Assembly (NCBI GenBank): GCA_016124975.1
Contig: WGMP01000036.1
Coordinates: 24,067 to 88,066, forward strand
Origin: Phycisphaera sp.
GTDB taxonomy: Bacteria; Planctomycetota; Phycisphaerae; Phycisphaerales; SM1A02
Length of the DNA stretch: 64,000 nt
Reading direction: 5' to 3'
Below, piece after piece: positions 9,251 through 17,516 of the stretch (position 1 is its first letter; each line of letters begins with the position of its first letter). Position numbers and translations under genes: made by a program. The notes beneath the pieces were generated by a model. The model ran no database searches. It was not told where the DNA came from and was given only the letters and a program-made list of their open reading frames with translations.

Positions 9251-9928
9251 ATGCTCCGTGGATACCTCGCCCATCGACTGATCCCGCTCTTCTTCCTCGC
9301 CGCTGCGGCGGCCCTGCCGATCGGGTGCGCCGCGACCGCGGGTCGAACGGGGCCCGCAGCGGGCGGCGCGGCTGCTCCGAGCGGTGTCGCGGAGGTCGCG
9401 GCCCGCCTGACGGGGTCGTTCTCGAGCGAGGCGCAGTCGAAGTCGGATCCCGAGTTCCTCGATGTGCGGCTGCACATGGCGCGCATCTGGGATTCACGGA
9501 CGGATGGTCCGTGGATCTATGTCGAGCAGGCGATGGCGACCGCACCCGACAGGCCGTATCGGCAGCGCGTCTACAGGCTCGTCGAGCGCGCGGACAAGAC
9601 CGTCGAGAGCGTGGTCTATGAACTCGCGAACCCGGCCGAGCGCGTGGGTGCGTGGCGCGATCCTTCGCGGTTCGACGCGGACTCGCCCGAGTCGCTGGTG
9701 CTGCGTGCGGGGTGCTCCATCGTGCTCGAGCGCGCGGGCGAAGCGTGGGTCGGCTCGACGAGCGACCAAGGCTGCGAGAGTTCGTTGCGCGGCGCGCGCT
9801 ATGCGACGAGCGAGGTGGTGCTCTTCGACGGCGGGCTCGACACCTGGGATCGCGGCTTCGACGCGGCGGGCAGCCAGGTCTGGGGCGCGACCAAGGGCGC
9901 CTACCAGTTCCGCCGCGTGGCGGAGTGA
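9251..9928 (+). CDS. CpcT/CpeT-family lipoprotein (phycobiliprotein-lyase fold)
   Basis: 225 residues. The signal peptide ends at a lipobox, LPIGC, with the lipidated Cys at 26. The mature part carries the CpcT/CpeT (DUF1001) pattern: LTGSFSSEAQSKSD, then LDVRLHMARIWDSRTDG, PWIYVEQAM, and DRPYRQRVYRL. In cyanobacteria this fold attaches bilins to phycobiliproteins; no photosynthesis gene is present here, so the protein probably binds another hydrophobic ligand at the cell envelope. Known relatives occur in non-photosynthetic bacteria. It is divergent from prpC (about 105 bp between starts) and is followed by a 1.1 kb non-coding region. Confidence 0.75.
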   Translation: MLRGYLAHRLIPLFFLAAAAALPIGCAATAGRTGPAAGGAAAPSGVAEVAARLTGSFSSEAQSKSDPEFLDVRLHMARIWDSRTDGPWIYVEQAMATAPDRPYRQRVYRLVERADKTVESVVYELANPAERVGAWRDPSRFDADSPESLVLRAGCSIVLERAGEAWVGSTSDQGCESSLRGARYATSEVVLFDGGLDTWDRGFDAAGSQVWGATKGAYQFRRVAE

Positions 9929-9933
9929 ACGCT

Positions 9934-10428
9934 GTCGACGGCTGACATCATCCGTTCCTTGGACCTTGTCCAAGGGCACCCGTGCGTGTCGTGTCGCACG
10001 GCTCAAACCCTCGGAGTCGCCAACCACGGGTGCCCGTGGACGAAGTCCACGGAACGACGCGCGTCGGAGTCGACGGCTGACATCATCCGTTCCTTGGACT
10101 TTGTCCAAGGGCACCCGTGCGGGTCGTGTCGGACGATTCAGACCGTCAGAGTCGCCAACCACGGGCGCCCGGGGACGAAGTCCCCGGAACGACACGCGTC
10201 GGAGTCGACGGCTGACATCATCCGTTCCTTGGACTTTGTCCAAGGGCACCCGTGCGTGTCGTGTCGCGCGATTCAGACCGTCGGAGTCGCCAACCACGGG
10301 TGCCCGTGGACGAAGTCCACGGAACGCCACGCGTCGGAGTCAACGGCTGACATCATCCGTTCCTTGGACTTTGTCCAAGGGCACCCGTGCGTGTCGTGTC
10401 GAACGATTCAGATCGTCGGAGTCGCCCA
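9934..10428. repeat. 135-bp tandem repeat made of paired, inverted family A hairpins
   Basis: The string GCTGACATCATCCGTTCC recurs at 9941, 10076, 10211 and 10346, an exact 135-bp period with about 3.6 copies. Each unit holds two hairpins in opposite orientation: GTTCC-TTGGAC-(3 nt)-GTCCAA-GGGCACCC and the reverse complement of GTTCC-GTGGAC-(3 nt)-GTCCAC-GGGCACCC. One unit carries GGGGAC/GTCCCC instead, with both arms changed. The linkers (GTCGTGTCG, CGATTCAGACCGTCGGAGTC) are shared with repeats at 39.5, 46.8 and 63.8 kb. Because 135 is a multiple of three, all frames appear as open repeated-peptide ORFs, which are artefacts. Confidence 0.95.
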
Positions 10429-10445
10429 GCCCCCCCCGCATCATC

Positions 10446-10514
10446 AGCACCAAAGGGAGCAGCCGCAGCTGCGACCGCTCAAGAAGGAAGCAGCCGCAGC
10501 TGCGACCGCTCAAA
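10446..10514 (-). repeat. Two tandem family B hairpin repeats (stem variant)
   Basis: Two adjacent copies of the family B element. Here the stem is GCAGC...GCTGC rather than GCCGC...GCGGC, a change on both arms that keeps pairing. Both copies are oriented as if they ended a minus-strand transcript. No protein gene lies on that strand nearby, which points to the structured non-coding region at 10525-10760 as the transcript. Confidence 0.75.
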
Positions 10515-10524
10515 CCACCCGACC

Positions 10525-10760
10525 GCTAAAAAAGGCAACGCGCCCGAGCGTCCTCGAGCGCGTGCGTGTGAGCGGCAGGTTCCCTTTCCGCCGTTCACGG
10601 GCTTTCCGGTCTAGAGCCGGATCGCCGTCCCTTTTTACCTCCGCCCGCCTTCAGGTCCCTCAACCCGAAGGCATGCGAATCGCGGGCGGTCCCTAAGTCG
10701 CCCGCGGTCGAAGTGAATCGACCTCCTCATTCTCACTCAGGAATGGGGGCGAGGCGAGAG
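10525..10760 (-). ncRNA. Candidate structured RNA, family not recognised
   Basis: No ORF is credible here, but stable hairpins follow one another. Plus-strand arms are 10706-10711/10718-10723 (GGTCGA/TCGACC), 10682-10688/10699-10705 (GCGGGCG/CGCCCGC), and 10647-10652/10667-10672 (GCCTTC/GAAGGC, with an inner GGT/ACC). A further imperfect hairpin (CGCGCCCGAG...CTCGAGCGCG, about 10540-10563) is followed on the minus strand by six T (10528-10533), like an intrinsic terminator. Family B repeats lie just beyond, in the orientation they have behind minus-strand genes. The sequence does not match what I know of tmRNA, RNase P, SRP or 6S RNA. Strand and ends are inferred; a long 5' leader is an alternative. 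Confidence 0.35.
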
Positions 10761-11075
10761 AAGAGGACCAAAATTGGTCGAAATTGGTGGGATGGGGGCA
10801 AAGTCCATCGGCGTCTCGGCTTACGGATTCGCCCGTGACCGCTTATGGGGTCTCGGCGAGGGTCTTCGCGAGGGTCTTCGCGACTCGAACCCCACCGTGT
10901 GGCGAGGCGCGAGGTTCGTGCCAGCCGACATCGCCACCCGCTCCCGCCGAGGGCCACAAACACCGCCCAATCGCACGCGATCGCCGAAATTCCACGCGGA
11001 TCATTGGCCGATCCGGGCGTACCTTCCCACTGCACTGTACTGCGCCGCCGTCGCGCCCCCCTCGGAACCCCGCCG
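10761..11075. other. Non-coding stretch upstream of the DUF1570 gene
   Basis: It contains short direct repeats (ATTGGT twice near 10774-10788; GAGGGTCTTCGC twice near 10858-10881) and, just before the next gene, CACTGCACTGTACTGCGCC. I see no credible ORF, RNA gene or clear promoter. It may hold the promoters of the downstream gene and of the minus-strand candidate RNA. Confidence 0.4.
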
Positions 11076-12479
11076 ATGCCACGAGACCCTCGCGCCAAGT
11101 CCATCGCCAGCGTCGCCACCCTGCTCGCGCTCGCCCTCGGGGCGGCAGCGGCACCTGCAACGGCAACTGCTGCCCCGGCCCCCCGCGCACCCCAGACCGC
11201 GGCCGAGCCGACCACGCCAGAAGGCGCCGCGAGCGCCTGGTACGGGCGGGCGGGCCGCGAGCAGCGCTCAAAGCACTACCGCATCCTCAGCGACCTGTCG
11301 CCCGAGGAGACGCGGCTGTATGGCAAGCACCTCGACTTGATGTACGAGGAGTACTCGCGACGCATGGCGGGCATTCCCCAGCAGGCGCCCGAGATTCCCT
11401 TCGTCCTGATGTTCGCAACGCAGGCCGACTACCTCGCCGTCATGCGCTCGACCTACGGGATCAACGCCATGGGCAGCGGCGGCATGTTCTTCATCACGCC
11501 GCGCGGGGCGGCGCTCGCCTTCTTCGTCGAGTCGCTCCCGCAGACGCGCGTCTTCCATGTCATCCAGCACGAGGGGTTCCACCAGTATGCGCACAGCCGC
11601 TTCGCGGGGCGCCTGCCGATCTGGGTCAACGAGGGCCTCGCTGAGTTCTTCGGCGAGGCGATCGTGGTCGACGGACGCGTCATCGTCGGGCAGGCGAGCC
11701 CACGCGCCGTGACGAGCGTGAAGGACGCCATCGACCGCGGCACGACCGTCGACTTCCTCCGCATGCTGACCATGACGACCGACCAGTGGAACGGCAATGT
11801 CCGCGCCGGAAACGCGGGCATCCAGTACCTCCAGGCGTGGTCGATGGTGCAGTTCCTCGGCTGGGCCGAGGGCGGGCGATACCAGCGGCCGTTCGAGGCG
11901 TATCTCAGGCTCCTGCACGGCGGCATGCCGAGCGACCGCGCCTTCGTCCAGGCCTTCGGGACGGGCGATCTGGCGTCGTTCGAGCGCGCGTGGAAGGCAT
12001 GGGCGAAGGAGATGGTTCCGTCTGCGTTCAGCGTGGCGGCGATGCGGATCACCTTCCTCGCGGAAGGCCTCGCGCTCCTCTCAAACGAGGGCGTCTCTGT
12101 CTCCTCCATCGAGGAACTCGTGTCAGAGCTCCGCGATCGTCGATTCGCGATCGAGGTGACGGTGCACGGCCGCACCGAGAGGATCGAGGCGGACGAGTCC
12201 GTGCTCGACATCCCGCAGGACGCCCTCGCGGAGGAGAAGCCCGTGTTCGACCTGATTCCCGCGAAGGACGCGCGGCGCCGGGTGGGGCCGAACACCTCCG
12301 ACCTTCCGCCGCCGACCCCCGCCGTGGTGACGACGCGCGGGCTCGAGCCGCGGGAACTCGTCCTTTCGTGGCGTCGCCTCGGGAAGAATGGCGGGTTCGA
12401 GTACGAGCTCCTGTCGCCGAAGGCAGCCCCCAGGGCGCCGCGAAGGCCGAAGGTCCAGGAAGACCGCGCGGCGCCGTGA
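11076..12479 (+). CDS. DUF1570-type secreted zinc metallopeptidase homologue (peptidase MA-like)
   Basis: 467 residues from ATG 11076, which is followed by a signal peptide (KSIASVATLLALALGAAAAPATA). A zincin motif, HEGFHQYAH, lies at residues 165-173 (HExxH form), followed by the downstream Glu motif LPIWVNEGLAEFFGE, as in the gluzincin-like DUF1570 family frequent in planctomycetes. The C-terminal third (IEVTVHGRTERIEADES) resembles a small beta domain. Longer in-frame starts exist from 10845, but their translation is Arg-rich and lacks a signal sequence. Substrate unknown; it likely acts in the periplasm or on the cell surface. Confidence 0.8.
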   Translation: MPRDPRAKSIASVATLLALALGAAAAPATATAAPAPRAPQTAAEPTTPEGAASAWYGRAGREQRSKHYRILSDLSPEETRLYGKHLDLMYEEYSRRMAGIPQQAPEIPFVLMFATQADYLAVMRSTYGINAMGSGGMFFITPRGAALAFFVESLPQTRVFHVIQHEGFHQYAHSRFAGRLPIWVNEGLAEFFGEAIVVDGRVIVGQASPRAVTSVKDAIDRGTTVDFLRMLTMTTDQWNGNVRAGNAGIQYLQAWSMVQFLGWAEGGRYQRPFEAYLRLLHGGMPSDRAFVQAFGTGDLASFERAWKAWAKEMVPSAFSVAAMRITFLAEGLALLSNEGVSVSSIEELVSELRDRRFAIEVTVHGRTERIEADESVLDIPQDALAEEKPVFDLIPAKDARRRVGPNTSDLPPPTPAVVTTRGLEPRELVLSWRRLGKNGGFEYELLSPKAAPRAPRRPKVQEDRAAP

Positions 12480-12562
12480 ACGGGCGCGGAGCGCCCGTCT
12501 CGCGGCGTTCCGCGGAATCTTGCGGTGAAACCCCGCCGACGGCGCTCCCAACCGCCGCGCCC

Positions 12563-13372
12563 ATGACCACAATCGCGCCCATGCATCAGGTTGACACGAG
12601 CTTCCTCCGACGGCTGCGCGCGCGCGACGAGCGCGCGTGGTTCGAGCTGTGGCAGGCCTTCGGCCCCGTGGTGCGCGGAATGCTGGCGCGTTGGGGCAAC
12701 GGACGGCTCGGCGAGGAGACGCTGCGCGACCTCACGCAGGACACGCTCGCGGCGCTCTCCGACTCGATCGAGCGCTTCGACCCGCAGCGCGGCGTGCGCT
12801 TCTCGACCTGGCTCCTCGCGATCGCCCGCCATGTCCTCGGCGACGAGATGGACCGCCGCTATGCGCAGAAGCGCGGCGGCGGCAAGCGCGGCGCGAGCCT
12901 CGACGACTCGTGGATGGGCCAGTCGCGCGAGCCCGCTCCCGACGCGGAGTACGAGCGCCGCATCCTCGGCGCGAAGATCCACGCCGCGATCCGCGCAGCG
13001 CAGCGGCGCTCGGACTTCGTGCACTTCGAGGCCTACCGCATGCGCGTCCTCGAGTCGAAGCAGGGTCGCGAGATCGGCCTCCTGCTCGGCGTGAGCGAGC
13101 CGACCGTCACGCGCCACTGCCAGCGCGTGCGCGAGGCGCTGCGCGAGGAGCTCGCGGTCGCGATCGAACAGTGGAGCTACACCGACGACGAGCGCTCGGA
13201 GCCGAGCCGCGCGGGCCTCGCGGCCGAGGACGCGGGCTTCGACGAGGCGCTCGGAGAGATCTGGCGCACGCAGGAGGAGCTCGTCGCTCGGGACCTCGTC
13301 GAGCGGAGCGCCACCGCGCGGCGCGGCCATGACGATCCGCAACGCCCTGGAAAGGCCGATGCAGGGCATTGA
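12563..13372 (+). CDS. RNA polymerase sigma factor, ECF/sigma-70 family
   Basis: About 269 residues (ATG 12563; ATG 12581 is an alternative). Region 2 is clear: DLTQDTLAALSDSIERFD then GVRFSTWLLAIARHVLGDEMDRR. Region 4 has a helix-turn-helix: SKQGREIGLLLGVSEPTVTRHCQRVREAL. A charged tail of about 60 residues extends beyond sigma4. The next gene, a Ser/Thr protein kinase, overlaps its 3' end by 44 bp in another frame, so the two are probably translated together. Kinase-linked sigma factors are known from planctomycetes, and the kinase may control this sigma factor. Confidence 0.88.
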   Translation: MTTIAPMHQVDTSFLRRLRARDERAWFELWQAFGPVVRGMLARWGNGRLGEETLRDLTQDTLAALSDSIERFDPQRGVRFSTWLLAIARHVLGDEMDRRYAQKRGGGKRGASLDDSWMGQSREPAPDAEYERRILGAKIHAAIRAAQRRSDFVHFEAYRMRVLESKQGREIGLLLGVSEPTVTRHCQRVREALREELAVAIEQWSYTDDERSEPSRAGLAAEDAGFDEALGEIWRTQEELVARDLVERSATARRGHDDPQRPGKADAGH

Positions 13373-14978
13373 GTGGATCCTCCTCTTCCTCGGGGTCATC
13401 GCGTTTGCGGTGACGCTTGTCGCTGCGGGCATCGTGCTCGGCCGCATCGGCGTCGCCACCGCGACGCTCCTCACGCACATCGGTCGCACGCTCGCGAAGC
13501 TCGGCGGCGATCTCGTCCGCGCGATCGGCGGACTCGTCGTCGCAGTCGCGCTTCTTCCCATCGCGCTCGCGCGGCTCATCATCCTCAAGCCCTCGCAGGC
13601 GCTCGGGGCGCTTGCCTCGGCGGGGCGCGAGGCGCGCACGGCGGCGCTCGCGCTCGCAAGCGCGCTCCTCGTGCGCCCGCTCGAGCTCATCGGCTTCGGC
13701 GCGCTCGTCCGCCATGTCCGTCGCAGGCTTCCCGCAGCGATGTCGGCGCCTTCGGACGGGCGCGGATCGGGCGCAGGCGCGGGCGCCGAGTTCGAGGGCT
13801 ACGAGATCCTGCGCGAGCTCGCGCGCGGCGGCTCAGGTGCGCGGCTCTTCGTGGCCGAACCCGACGCGCGCACGCGCCGCCGCATCGGCCTCGCCTCGGG
13901 TGCTGTCGTGATCAAGAGCTTCGACTTCGACGACGGCACGCACGCGGCCGACATGGTGCGCGAGGGCCGCTCGCTCGACGCGGCGCGCAAGCTCGGGCTC
14001 GTCCTCGACCACGAGGCCGCGGAGCGACGCTTCTGGTATGTCATGCGCTACTACGAGGGTCTCGACCTCGGCCGCTTCGTGCGAAGCATGCATGAGGCCG
14101 CGGGCGAACTCGGCGCGGCCGACCTCGACACCGAGCGGATCGTGCTCGTCGCGTCGCTCGTGCGCGACATCGTCGCCACGCTGCGCGACTGGCACGCGTC
14201 GGGCCTCTGGCACAAGGACATCAAGCCTGAGAACGCCATCGTGCACGAGGGGCGCGCCACGCTCGTCGACCTCGGGCTTGTGACGCCGCTTGCGTCGCAC
14301 ATGACGCTGACGACGCACGGAACCGAGTACTTCCGCGACCCCGAGCTCGTGCGGCAGGCGCTGCGCGGCGCGCGCGTGTCGGAGGTCGATGCGGCGCGCT
14401 TCGACCTCTACGGCGCGGGCGCGGTGCTCTACTTCGTGCTCGAGGGGACCTTCCCCGCGCACGGCGTCCTAAGCGGATTCCGCAAGCAGAGCCCCGCGTG
14501 CCTCCAGTGGATCGCGCGCCGGGCCATGGCCGACTTCGACCGCCGGTACGCGAACGCCGAGGAGATGCTCGCGGACCTCGATCGCGCGCTTCTCGGCGGC
14601 GATCCGTGGGCGGTGCGGCCCGCGGACCTTCCGTCGATGCGCGGCGGCGCAGAGGAGAGCGAGGATGGCCGCTCCGAGGAGGCGCGCTTCCTTGCGACGA
14701 CCATGCGCGGCGCGCCCGCGCCCGTCGCGATTCCCGCTGCGCCGCCTGACGCGACGCTCCTCGCTGTGCCACGCGTGCGCGTGACCAACTGGTGGACGGG
14801 CGCCTACGAGGTCGTCTCGGTGCGGCCGCTGCCTGCGGGGCTGCCCGCGGCGTCGAGCCGAGGGCTCGGCGTCGCGATCGCCGTGCTCGTCGTCGCTGTG
14901 CTGGCGTTGGCCGCGGTCATCGGCTACTGGATCGCGAACTCCGCCTCGAGCGGAGGCTTGATGCGATTCGCGCTCTGA
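13329..14978 (+). CDS. Membrane serine/threonine protein kinase
   Basis: 549 residues. The N-terminus is membrane-embedded (WILLFLGVIAFAVTLVAAGI, 16-35, and a second hydrophobic stretch near 60-80). The kinase domain starts near 158 (YEILRELARGGSGARLF, Gly-loop). The ATP-anchoring Lys is in VVIKSF (about 195). The catalytic loop HKDIKPEN (about 295) and the metal loop VDLGLV (DLG in place of DFG) are present. GTEYFRDPE stands where APE is expected. A second transmembrane segment lies near 516-538. It overlaps the sigma factor gene by 44 bp, suggesting a signalling unit in which an envelope kinase controls transcription. Targets unknown. Confidence 0.87.
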   Translation: MTIRNALERPMQGIEWILLFLGVIAFAVTLVAAGIVLGRIGVATATLLTHIGRTLAKLGGDLVRAIGGLVVAVALLPIALARLIILKPSQALGALASAGREARTAALALASALLVRPLELIGFGALVRHVRRRLPAAMSAPSDGRGSGAGAGAEFEGYEILRELARGGSGARLFVAEPDARTRRRIGLASGAVVIKSFDFDDGTHAADMVREGRSLDAARKLGLVLDHEAAERRFWYVMRYYEGLDLGRFVRSMHEAAGELGAADLDTERIVLVASLVRDIVATLRDWHASGLWHKDIKPENAIVHEGRATLVDLGLVTPLASHMTLTTHGTEYFRDPELVRQALRGARVSEVDAARFDLYGAGAVLYFVLEGTFPAHGVLSGFRKQSPACLQWIARRAMADFDRRYANAEEMLADLDRALLGGDPWAVRPADLPSMRGGAEESEDGRSEEARFLATTMRGAPAPVAIPAAPPDATLLAVPRVRVTNWWTGAYEVVSVRPLPAGLPAASSRGLGVAIAVLVVAVLALAAVIGYWIANSASSGGLMRFAL

Positions 14979-14981
14979 GCG

Positions 14982-15845
14982 TCAGCCGCGCGGGAAGTCC
15001 CATTCCTTGCCGGGCGTGTAGGCCAGCAGCTCGTAGAGCTCCTTGCGCGACTGCATGCGCGGGAGCGACGGCTCGAAGCCGCCGTCCCTCGCAAGAGCGG
15101 CGAGGCCTTCGTCGACCGCCTTCATCGCCATGCGCATGAGCGAGAGCGGATAGATCACGATCGACACGCCGAGCGCGCGGAACTCATCGCGCGTGAGGTG
15201 CTTCGTCTTCCCGAACTCGGTCATGTTCGCGAGCGTCGCGCCGGGCGAGGCCTTCATGAAGCGCGCGAACTCGTCGCCGTCGTGCAGGCCCTCTGGGAAG
15301 ATGACATCGGCGCCCGCCTCGCGGTAGAGGTTCGCGCGCGCGACCATGTCGTCGAAGCCCGTGACATGGCGCGCGTCGGTGCGCGCGATGATGACGAAGT
15401 CGGGGGAGACACGGTGCTTCGCCATCGCGGCGACCTTGTCGGCCATCGCCTGCGCGCCCACGAGGTCCTTGCCGTCGAGGTGGCCGCAGCGCTTCGGGAA
15501 GACCTGGTCCTCGAGGTGGAGCGCCGCTGCGCCCGCGCGCTCGTACTCGACCACAGTGCGCACGCAGCACTCGACCTCGCCGTAGCCCGTGTCGGCGTCG
15601 GCGATGACGGGAAGCCCCGAGGCGTCCGTGATCTCTCGGATCGTGCGGCACATCTCGGTCAGCGTGATGAGCCCGATGTCGGGGTAGCCGGCCACATTCG
15701 CCGTGGCGCCGCCCGAGATGTAGGTGGCCTCGAAGCCCGCACGGGCGACGGCGCGCGCGACGAGCGCGTTGAAGGCGCCTGGGACGAAGACGGTGCCGCG
15801 CGCCATCGCGTCGCGCAGCGTGCGGCCTGGATCGGTCGACTTCAT
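14982..15845 (-). CDS. prpB: Methylisocitrate lyase (isocitrate lyase/PEP mutase family)
   Basis: It cleaves 2-methylisocitrate to pyruvate and succinate, the last step of the methylcitrate cycle. 287 residues. The metal and substrate site DADTGYG is at 83-89, and the catalytic loop KRCGH at 118-122 (Cys120) is the lyase signature. The N-terminal VPGAFNALVARAVARAGFEATYISGGA is typical of PrpB. The start at 15845 (MKSTDP) is preferred; an upstream ATG at 15872 would add MRAFRYIPR. It converges on the kinase gene with only 3 bp between stops. prpC is 6 kb away, so the cycle is not a compact operon here. Confidence 0.9.
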   Translation of the reverse strand: MKSTDPGRTLRDAMARGTVFVPGAFNALVARAVARAGFEATYISGGATANVAGYPDIGLITLTEMCRTIREITDASGLPVIADADTGYGEVECCVRTVVEYERAGAAALHLEDQVFPKRCGHLDGKDLVGAQAMADKVAAMAKHRVSPDFVIIARTDARHVTGFDDMVARANLYREAGADVIFPEGLHDGDEFARFMKASPGATLANMTEFGKTKHLTRDEFRALGVSIVIYPLSLMRMAMKAVDEGLAALARDGGFEPSLPRMQSRKELYELLAYTPGKEWDFPRG

Positions 15846-15887
15846 GCGCGGAATGTAGCGGAACGCGCGCACGCGCCTCGGTGCGCG

Positions 15888-17426
15888 TCAGGCGTAGGAC
15901 TTCTCGATCGATGCGCCCGGGTAGTACCGCGCGAGGATCGCGCTCGCCTTGGCGCCCTTCTTCGCCATCGCCTCTGCGCCGTACTGGCACATGCCGACGC
16001 CGTGGCCGTGCCCGCGTCCGCTGACGAAGAGCTCGCGGCCGCGCACGAGGGGTTCGAAGTACGCGCTCTTGACGCGCTCCCTCGAGGGGCGCATGCCGCT
16101 TGGCGCCGCGGGGTCTGCGTTGAGGCCCCAGCGCAGGCGCTCGGCGAGCACCTGGTGGAGCGCGCCCTTCGCGTCGGTGATGGTGTAGGCGACGGGGCGC
16201 CCCGCGCGGTTCCGCTCCGCGATCTCGATGCGGCGGATCCCCTCGAGCGAGAAGAGCGAGGCGTAGCCTTCTGCGCGCGCCCACGCGGGAAGCGTGCGCC
16301 CGAGCGCCTGCGCGTCAAGCGAGAGCTGCCATCGGTATGTCGGGCTCCACGAGCAGCAGTCGGCGGCGTCGGGGCGCTCGACGCGCAGGGGCTCGATGTC
16401 GTGGATGACCGACGACGAGATCGCGTCGCGCGCGGCGGCGCGGGCGCCACCGCAGCAGCTCGAGTAGTAGGCGGGCACGACCCGCGCGGAGTAGAGCAGC
16501 ACCTGCCCACGCGTCGCGTTCACGGCGTCGGCGCTGCGACGGTGCTTCGTCGCTCCGATCCACGCCTGCCCCGCCTCGCCTGCGACCGTGTCGAAGTGCC
16601 TGCGCGTGCGCCACATCGCCATCTCGCAGAGCGCCCAGCTGCGCGCGGCGATGGCCTGCGCCTGGTGCGTGGCCACGCCCCACGAGTTGAAGAGCTCCTT
16701 GGCGATGACCCCGGGGAGGTACTCCTCCATCGGAAGTTCGTGCACCACATCGGCGGTGGCGAACTCGGGTGTCGCAGTGGTCGCGGTCGTCGGGGCCGTC
16801 GGGGTCCCCGCGGTCGTCGGTGGAGTGGCCGCGGTCCGCTGCGCGGGCCTTGGCACGAGACGGATGATCCCAGGCCACTCGCTTCCGAAGGCGGTGAGTC
16901 GCCTTGGTTCGCCGCGCAGCGAGGAGATCTCGAGGACGGCCATCGGCGGCAACGCCACCGCACGCGCATCGCGCGTCTTCGCGGCCTCGCGCACGCGCCA
17001 GCCCTCTCTGGTCCAAGTGAACTCGACGGGGCACTGCGCGATCACGCCCGGCCTTCCCGACCCGGGCTCGACGATCCAGACGTTCGATCCAGGGCCGCGG
17101 ATCTCGACCGATGGCGCCTCGGAGGTGAGGCTCCCCGTGCGAATCCTGATCGCGGGCTCCGATGAGGGCGGCGCGGGGCGCTCGACGGGCTCTGGCCTCG
17201 GCTTCGGGGTCTCGGCCTTGGAAGGTGCGGGCTTCTGCGCGTCGCTGCCCTCTGAAGCCCGCTTCGGCTCGCCCGCCATGCGGTCGGTCGACGCCGCATC
17301 GCCTGGCGCGCGGCGCATCCCCTGCGGCTTCTGGCAGCTCCCAACGACGGCAACCGCGCCCGCGGCGACAGCCGCCGAGGCGATGAGCACGGTACGACGC
17401 CGACGATCAAAGGCCTGCGGTTCCAT
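15888..17426 (-). CDS. SpoIID/LytB-domain exported protein
   Basis: 512 residues from ATG 17426. The N-terminus DRRRRTVLIASAAVAAGA ends in VVGSC, suggesting a twin-arginine or lipoprotein-type signal. A Pro/Ala/Lys-rich linker follows. The SpoIID core is clear: LPMEEYLPGVIAKELFNSWG, then QAQAIAARSWAL, and the C-terminal GRGHGHGVGMCQYGAEAMA...YYPGASI. In Bacillus SpoIID is a peptidoglycan lytic transglycosylase acting in engulfment; in non-sporulating bacteria the family is linked to wall remodelling (LytB amidase enhancer). In this organism a wall-remodelling role is inferred. Confidence 0.85.
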   Translation of the reverse strand: MEPQAFDRRRRTVLIASAAVAAGAVAVVGSCQKPQGMRRAPGDAASTDRMAGEPKRASEGSDAQKPAPSKAETPKPRPEPVERPAPPSSEPAIRIRTGSLTSEAPSVEIRGPGSNVWIVEPGSGRPGVIAQCPVEFTWTREGWRVREAAKTRDARAVALPPMAVLEISSLRGEPRRLTAFGSEWPGIIRLVPRPAQRTAATPPTTAGTPTAPTTATTATPEFATADVVHELPMEEYLPGVIAKELFNSWGVATHQAQAIAARSWALCEMAMWRTRRHFDTVAGEAGQAWIGATKHRRSADAVNATRGQVLLYSARVVPAYYSSCCGGARAAARDAISSSVIHDIEPLRVERPDAADCCSWSPTYRWQLSLDAQALGRTLPAWARAEGYASLFSLEGIRRIEIAERNRAGRPVAYTITDAKGALHQVLAERLRWGLNADPAAPSGMRPSRERVKSAYFEPLVRGRELFVSGRGHGHGVGMCQYGAEAMAKKGAKASAILARYYPGASIEKSYA

Positions 17427-17516
17427 GCAGCACTCCCTTGACGGCGGGACGCGAAATGCGTTCCACCAGAGTCGCCCCGCTGCGCACGCCCGGCGCGTGC
17501 GCATCGGCGGGATCGC

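Noticed and set aside
9934..10428. CRISPR array
   Set aside because: Units are continuous 135-bp repeats with no unique spacers, and no cas gene is in the window.
9462..10696. Open frames encoding repeated peptides such as LDFVQGHPCVSC across the 135-bp array
   Set aside because: The period is a multiple of three, so every frame repeats. The frames disagree with each other, have no start signals, and the DNA shows paired hairpins also found in clearly non-coding gaps.
10525..10760. Assignment of the structured region to 6S, SRP, tmRNA or RNase P RNA
   Set aside because: None of their conserved boxes (for example GAGGAAAGTCC, GGAAGCAGC or the tmRNA tRNA-like ends) is present on either strand.
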